Shown here piece after piece: positions 42,302 to 45,642 of a DNA stretch of 45,642 nt. A program made the translations under genes and the position numbers. The stretch's first letter is position 1; each line of letters starts with the position of its first letter. The DNA is from a bacterium (GTDB taxonomy: Bacteria > DUMJ01). The notes under the pieces were generated by a model. The model saw only the letters and a list, made by a program, of their open reading frames with translations, did not search any database and was not told the origin of the DNA. Location of the stretch: NCBI GenBank assembly GCA_012839925.1, contig DUMJ01000010.1, positions 1 through 45,642 of the forward strand, written 5' to 3'.

Positions 42302-44359
42302 ATGACTAAGTATATAATAACCATAATACTTTTGATTTCTGTACCCGCATCAGTAGCATGGGCAGAATCTGTCCCTATAAGGCTAAAAGGAGAGGATATA
42401 GTTATATCTGAGGAAAAGATTACCGCCAGCGGTAACCTAGAGGTAGAATATAAGGATATAAAACTCAAGGCAAGTTCAATAGAGCTGGACCCACAGAAAT
42501 GGATACTCATTGCCACTGGAGATGTAACAGTAATTCAGGGGGAAAACACCTTGAGGGGAAATAAGTTAACACTGTTTCTTAAAGAAGACTTCTACCAACT
42601 GGATGATGTAAAAGGAGAGATAACAGACAGGAGTATAAAGGGTTTTATATATATAAGGAGTAATACTCTACAGAGGCAGTCCACTGGTGAGATCAGTAGT
42701 AAAGGGACATCATTTACCACCTGTAACCTAAGCGAACCCCATTATCATATAAGGGCTGGTGAACTATTCATCTATCCCCAGGAGAGACTCTATGCTAGAG
42801 ATGTTAGCTTCTATATAGGGAACACAAGGATTTTTTCTCTCTCACATTATAATCTTCTATTTGACTACCCTGATAGACAACCGGTTATGCCAGAGATAGG
42901 GAACTCTACAGAAGAGGGATTTTATATAAAAACCTTCTACAGTCACTATCAGAGTAAAGACCTGTATGGATATATAACCCTCGGGTTAGCCGAAAAAACA
43001 GGAGTAGGATTTGGAGTTACCGAGTTCTACAATATAAAAGGTATCGGACCAGGATCAACCAATATATATATACTTCCATCTCTGGAGGAGATAAAAGGAA
43101 GTATCGGTATTGTGCAGAGTATAATAGCAGGGGATACCAAACTGAACGGTACATTTAACAGAGAAAATATACTCTACAACAGGTGGAATTACAGTCTAAG
43201 TGCTTCATATAAAGGATATTCTCTCTCCCATCAGGGTTCAGTAAATCAAACCACCGATATCAGTTCCTACAGCACATCTCTATCTGCATCTGAAAAGCTT
43301 GGATCGGTAAATACATCCATCTCACTCTCAAATAGATACTATGAAAGTTCCGGGATTTCTACAGAGTTAAATGACTACAGGTTAAGTGGTAATACAAAGG
43401 TGGGAGATATTAATGCAGCTCTGTCTATAAGAGACAGATACTATAAGGAAGAAGGCATCCCTGCAGAAATAGGCGAGTATAGATTAGTATTAAGTTCTAG
43501 GGTTCAGAATATAGATGTAAAAGGGGAGGTCTTTACACTATCCTATCCTGATATAGCATCACTGTCCCAGTTCGGTTATTATTATATACTTACCAAGTTA
43601 CCGGAATTATCTCTAAGTTCCACCATTATTTCAACTCCAGACGTAAGTATAAGAGGAGAGGCACTTATAGGAAATTACGTAGAGATTCCAAGCAATATAC
43701 AGGCATTCGCTTTAAGAGGAAATATAGATGTTTCCCCAAAGGTTATAAATTTCCTAGGTGGTAATCTGGATTCCTCTCTGAGACTGAATGGATCTTATTA
43801 TCCTCCTCAGGACTATATAACAGGGGTAAAATTAAATATGAAATGGGGAAAGGAACTTATTAAAAATCTTTCATTAAACCTTGGATATGAATATACAGAG
43901 GGGTGGGGAAATTCTCAGTTTAATATACTTTCTGAGAGCTCTGCATTACCATCTAATTACATATCCGGAAATCTGGTATCAAAAGATGATAACTACTCCA
44001 TAGGTATATCGAGTAAATTTGACTTTATGAGTTATGTCCTTAGTCCAATCGCAATAAACGGTTCATGGAAAAAGGATGAGGAGAATAAAATAGGTTTAAA
44101 TCTATCAATAAATCCATATAATCTCAGTGATATTATAGCCGAGTCAACTGTAAGCTGGAGGATTGACCCAAAGTGGAAATTAGACACCAAATGGAAATTT
44201 TCAACTGGAGCATTTCAGTTTCAGGAACTGAAAATCACTTATGACCTCCATTGCTGGGAGGCGAATCTGAGATATAACTCGACAACCCAAACCACATCGA
44301 TAAGCTTCTCCTTAAAGGCTCTTCCCAGTATGGGGACTGTAGGTCTTCCACAATTCTAG
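42302..44359 (+). CDS. lptD: LptD/OstA-like outer membrane protein
   Basis: 685 residues. Signal peptide at 1-21 (cleavage after VAWA), an OstA/LptA-like beta domain at ~25-160 (GEDIVISEEKITASGNLEVEYKD in outline, IATGDVTVIQGENTLRGNKLTLFL) and a long beta-barrel region to the end, with terminal residue Phe as in outer membrane proteins. FTTC-NLSEPHYHI is the typical link. LptD inserts lipopolysaccharide into the outer leaflet. Exactly two cysteines are present, Cys141 in the N-terminal part and Cys651 near the C terminus. Two 34-residue copies around RYY-x3-GI...YRL sit in the barrel. The barrel is shorter than in proteobacteria. Overlaps the convergent gene by 4 bases. Confidence 0.82.
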   Translation: MTKYIITIILLISVPASVAWAESVPIRLKGEDIVISEEKITASGNLEVEYKDIKLKASSIELDPQKWILIATGDVTVIQGENTLRGNKLTLFLKEDFYQLDDVKGEITDRSIKGFIYIRSNTLQRQSTGEISSKGTSFTTCNLSEPHYHIRAGELFIYPQERLYARDVSFYIGNTRIFSLSHYNLLFDYPDRQPVMPEIGNSTEEGFYIKTFYSHYQSKDLYGYITLGLAEKTGVGFGVTEFYNIKGIGPGSTNIYILPSLEEIKGSIGIVQSIIAGDTKLNGTFNRENILYNRWNYSLSASYKGYSLSHQGSVNQTTDISSYSTSLSASEKLGSVNTSISLSNRYYESSGISTELNDYRLSGNTKVGDINAALSIRDRYYKEEGIPAEIGEYRLVLSSRVQNIDVKGEVFTLSYPDIASLSQFGYYYILTKLPELSLSSTIISTPDVSIRGEALIGNYVEIPSNIQAFALRGNIDVSPKVINFLGGNLDSSLRLNGSYYPPQDYITGVKLNMKWGKELIKNLSLNLGYEYTEGWGNSQFNILSESSALPSNYISGNLVSKDDNYSIGISSKFDFMSYVLSPIAINGSWKKDEENKIGLNLSINPYNLSDIIAESTVSWRIDPKWKLDTKWKFSTGAFQFQELKITYDLHCWEANLRYNSTTQTTSISFSLKALPSMGTVGLPQF

Positions 44360-45513
44360 AGCTCAGATATCTTAACCCAGCGTCTCTCTCTGGTAGAGAC
44401 CTCTACCGCCTCTAGGACCTCCTGACATTTAACTCCGTCATAGAAGTTCGGTTCTACAGGGGTGTCACTGGCTATAGCATTGCAGAGGTCATAGACCTCA
44501 TGTATAAATGTATGCTCGTATCCAATGATATGTCCAGGAGGCCACCAGGCACTAATATAAGGATGAACAGGCTCTGTCACCATAATGGTCCTGAATCCAC
44601 CTGTCTCCTGAGGGTCATTCCCAGAACAAAATTGGAGCTCGTTCATTCTTTCAAGATTAAAAACTATAGAGCCTTCGCTTCCATTAACCTCAAACGAGTT
44701 ATAATTCTTTCTACCAGGAGCAAATCTGGTAGCCTCGAAGCTTCCCAGAGCTCCGTTCTGGAACCTAGTAAGAAAGAGAGCAGCATCATCCACCGTAACA
44801 GTCCCCCTATCTTTTGCCTCTCCAGCCTTAGCACTTAACCCTGTCATTGACACAGCTAAAGGTCTCTCTTTTATAAATGTCTCACTCATCCCAATCAACT
44901 CATCAAATTCTCCAACTAAAAATCTCGCTATATCTATAAGGTGTGCTCCAAGGTCTCCTAATGATCCGGAACCGGCCACATCTCTCTGTAATCTCCAGAC
45001 CAGAGGAAAGTTTGGGTCAACTATCCAGTCCTGAAGATACACCGCTCTAAAATGATAGATCTTCCCTATTGCTCCATCTTCAATCAGCTTCTTTGCCAAG
45101 GCTATTGCAGGAACTCTTCTATAATTAAAACCAATCATATGTTTTACCCCTGCAGATTCAGCAGCTTCAAGCATCTCTCTTGCCTCTTTCACATTCATAG
45201 CCAGAGGCTTCTCACAGAGAATATTTTTACCTGCCCTAGCTGCTGCTACCGCTATCTCTTTATGAACATTGGTAGGAGCAGTTATATCTATTAAATCTAT
45301 ATCTTTTCTCTCTATAAGTCTTTCCCAGGAGGTTTCTATCTCCTGCCACCCGAATATATTGGCAACTTCTCTTACCCCAGCCTCGTCTCTTCCACAAAGG
45401 ACCTTCATAACAGGTATAGCATCAGGTTTAAAGAACTTCGGCATATCAAGATAGGCATGGCTATGGGCTTTACCCATAAATTTATAACCTATAAGACCAA
45501 CATTAATATTCAT
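44356..45513 (-). CDS. Gfo/Idh/MocA-family sugar or inositol dehydrogenase
   Basis: 385 residues from the ATG. Rossmann start NVGLIGYKFMGKAHSHAYL, then EICEKPLAMN-type motif (LCEKPLAMNVKEAREML, whose Lys helps catalysis), FNYRRVPAI, and GDLGAHLIDIARFLVGE with the conserved Asp and His. The family oxidises or reduces sugars and inositols with NAD(P). The substrate is unknown. A GTG three codons upstream (45522) is also in frame. The region before the start carries palindromes that look like operators, suggesting regulation by sugar. Confidence 0.88.
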   Translation of the reverse strand: MNINVGLIGYKFMGKAHSHAYLDMPKFFKPDAIPVMKVLCGRDEAGVREVANIFGWQEIETSWERLIERKDIDLIDITAPTNVHKEIAVAAARAGKNILCEKPLAMNVKEAREMLEAAESAGVKHMIGFNYRRVPAIALAKKLIEDGAIGKIYHFRAVYLQDWIVDPNFPLVWRLQRDVAGSGSLGDLGAHLIDIARFLVGEFDELIGMSETFIKERPLAVSMTGLSAKAGEAKDRGTVTVDDAALFLTRFQNGALGSFEATRFAPGRKNYNSFEVNGSEGSIVFNLERMNELQFCSGNDPQETGGFRTIMVTEPVHPYISAWWPPGHIIGYEHTFIHEVYDLCNAIASDTPVEPNFYDGVKCQEVLEAVEVSTRERRWVKISEL

Positions 45514-45527
45514 AAGAAACACCCATT

Positions 45528-45561
45528 CATCTAAACTATATAAACTGTACCAGTTTAGATG
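45528..45561. promoter_or_regulatory. Nested operator-like inverted repeats upstream of Gfo/Idh/MocA gene
   Basis: CATCTAAACT (45528-45537) is repeated inverted as AGTTTAGATG (45552-45561). Inside the right part, TAAACTG-TAC-CAGTTTA (45541-45557) forms a second perfect palindrome. Both share the AGTTTA half-site. The location 15-50 bases before the start codon fits a repressor operator; a stem-loop in the mRNA leader is the alternative. Confidence 0.45.
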
Positions 45562-45642
45562 GTTGGAGTATTTGTAATCCGCCCTTCAGACTGCTCCAGC
45601 CCCAACTGGCGGAATTTAGAACAGCCAGGATTCCTAAAAAAG
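45562..45642. other. Non-coding right edge with short inverted repeats
   Basis: No gene is visible. TCCGCC near 45582 is repeated inverted as GGCGGA near 45610, and GCCAGGATTCC lies near the end. The stretch is more GC-rich than its surroundings and may be the end of a repeat or insertion element cut by the window. Confidence 0.25.

Noticed and set aside
1..45642. CRISPR arrays, prophage or conjugative modules
   Set aside because: No regularly spaced direct repeats, cas genes, phage structural genes, or transfer genes are visible; apart from the small element near the left end the window looks like core chromosome.

Overview
The window is AT-rich, densely packed bacterial DNA. It opens inside a 16S rRNA gene on the minus strand (about 81 bases of its 5' end) and then carries about 41 protein genes and two tRNAs. 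Several genes point to an anaerobic, diderm (Gram-negative type) bacterium: a four-subunit pyruvate:ferredoxin oxidoreductase, a hydrogenase maturation protein (HypC), an LptD/OstA-like outer membrane protein and an exported HEAT-repeat protein. Arg codons are mostly AGA/AGG and Ile codons are often ATA, a bias common in thermophiles. Thermophily, and placement in a little-studied phylum, are inferences; I cannot name the lineage from this fragment.

Layout. Positions 1-622: 16S start, its leader and promoter, and a ~150-bp MITE-like inverted-repeat element. 623-4191: exported HEAT-repeat protein, then two transporters on the opposite strand. 4242-10562: a lone hypC on the plus strand; on the minus strand porG-porD-porA-porB followed by a glycerophosphodiesterase, a diacylglycerol-type glycosyltransferase and a polysaccharide deacetylase, apparently one transcription unit mixing central carbon metabolism with envelope lipid/glycan work. 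10730-12765: a four-gene operon with a textbook promoter (DUF2089-like zinc-ribbon/HTH protein, DUF4097 beta-repeat protein, small membrane protein, small acidic protein) whose members all carry the same short helical SHOCT-like motif. 12836-20136: thrS, an exported-looking pcm, a large membrane spermidine-synthase-like protein, a GH130 phosphorylase, a DUF167 protein, mutM and coaE. 20070-25475: a heterodimeric ABC exporter pair with a DUF5693 membrane protein. 25555-29525: alaS and hslU. 29556-32721: rhamnulokinase and rhamnose isomerase, divergent, then a RidA protein. 32806-36179: Nudix hydrolase - endonuclease Q-like protein - Xer recombinase - enoyl-ACP reductase. 36190-42206: tRNA-Ser, tRNA-Arg, phoH, pgpH-like, ybeY, a diacylglycerol-kinase/PAP2 fusion, corC-like and cdd, in one direction. 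42302-45513: LptD-like protein and a Gfo/Idh/MocA oxidoreductase. The right edge holds operator-like inverted repeats.

Most of the window is housekeeping in a compact arrangement: genes in operons overlap by 1-50 bases and several convergent pairs overlap at their 3' ends. The points most worth following are: (1) the shared-motif DUF2089/DUF4097 operon, a likely envelope-stress system; (2) a transposon-like element whose end appears to supply the -35 box of the rRNA promoter; (3) an endonuclease Q-like protein ending in a sliding-clamp-binding motif; (4) a YbeY with its third zinc ligand replaced; (5) a kinase-phosphatase fusion with an altered phosphatase motif; and (6) leaderless-looking starts, including phoH starting 6 bases after a tRNA.
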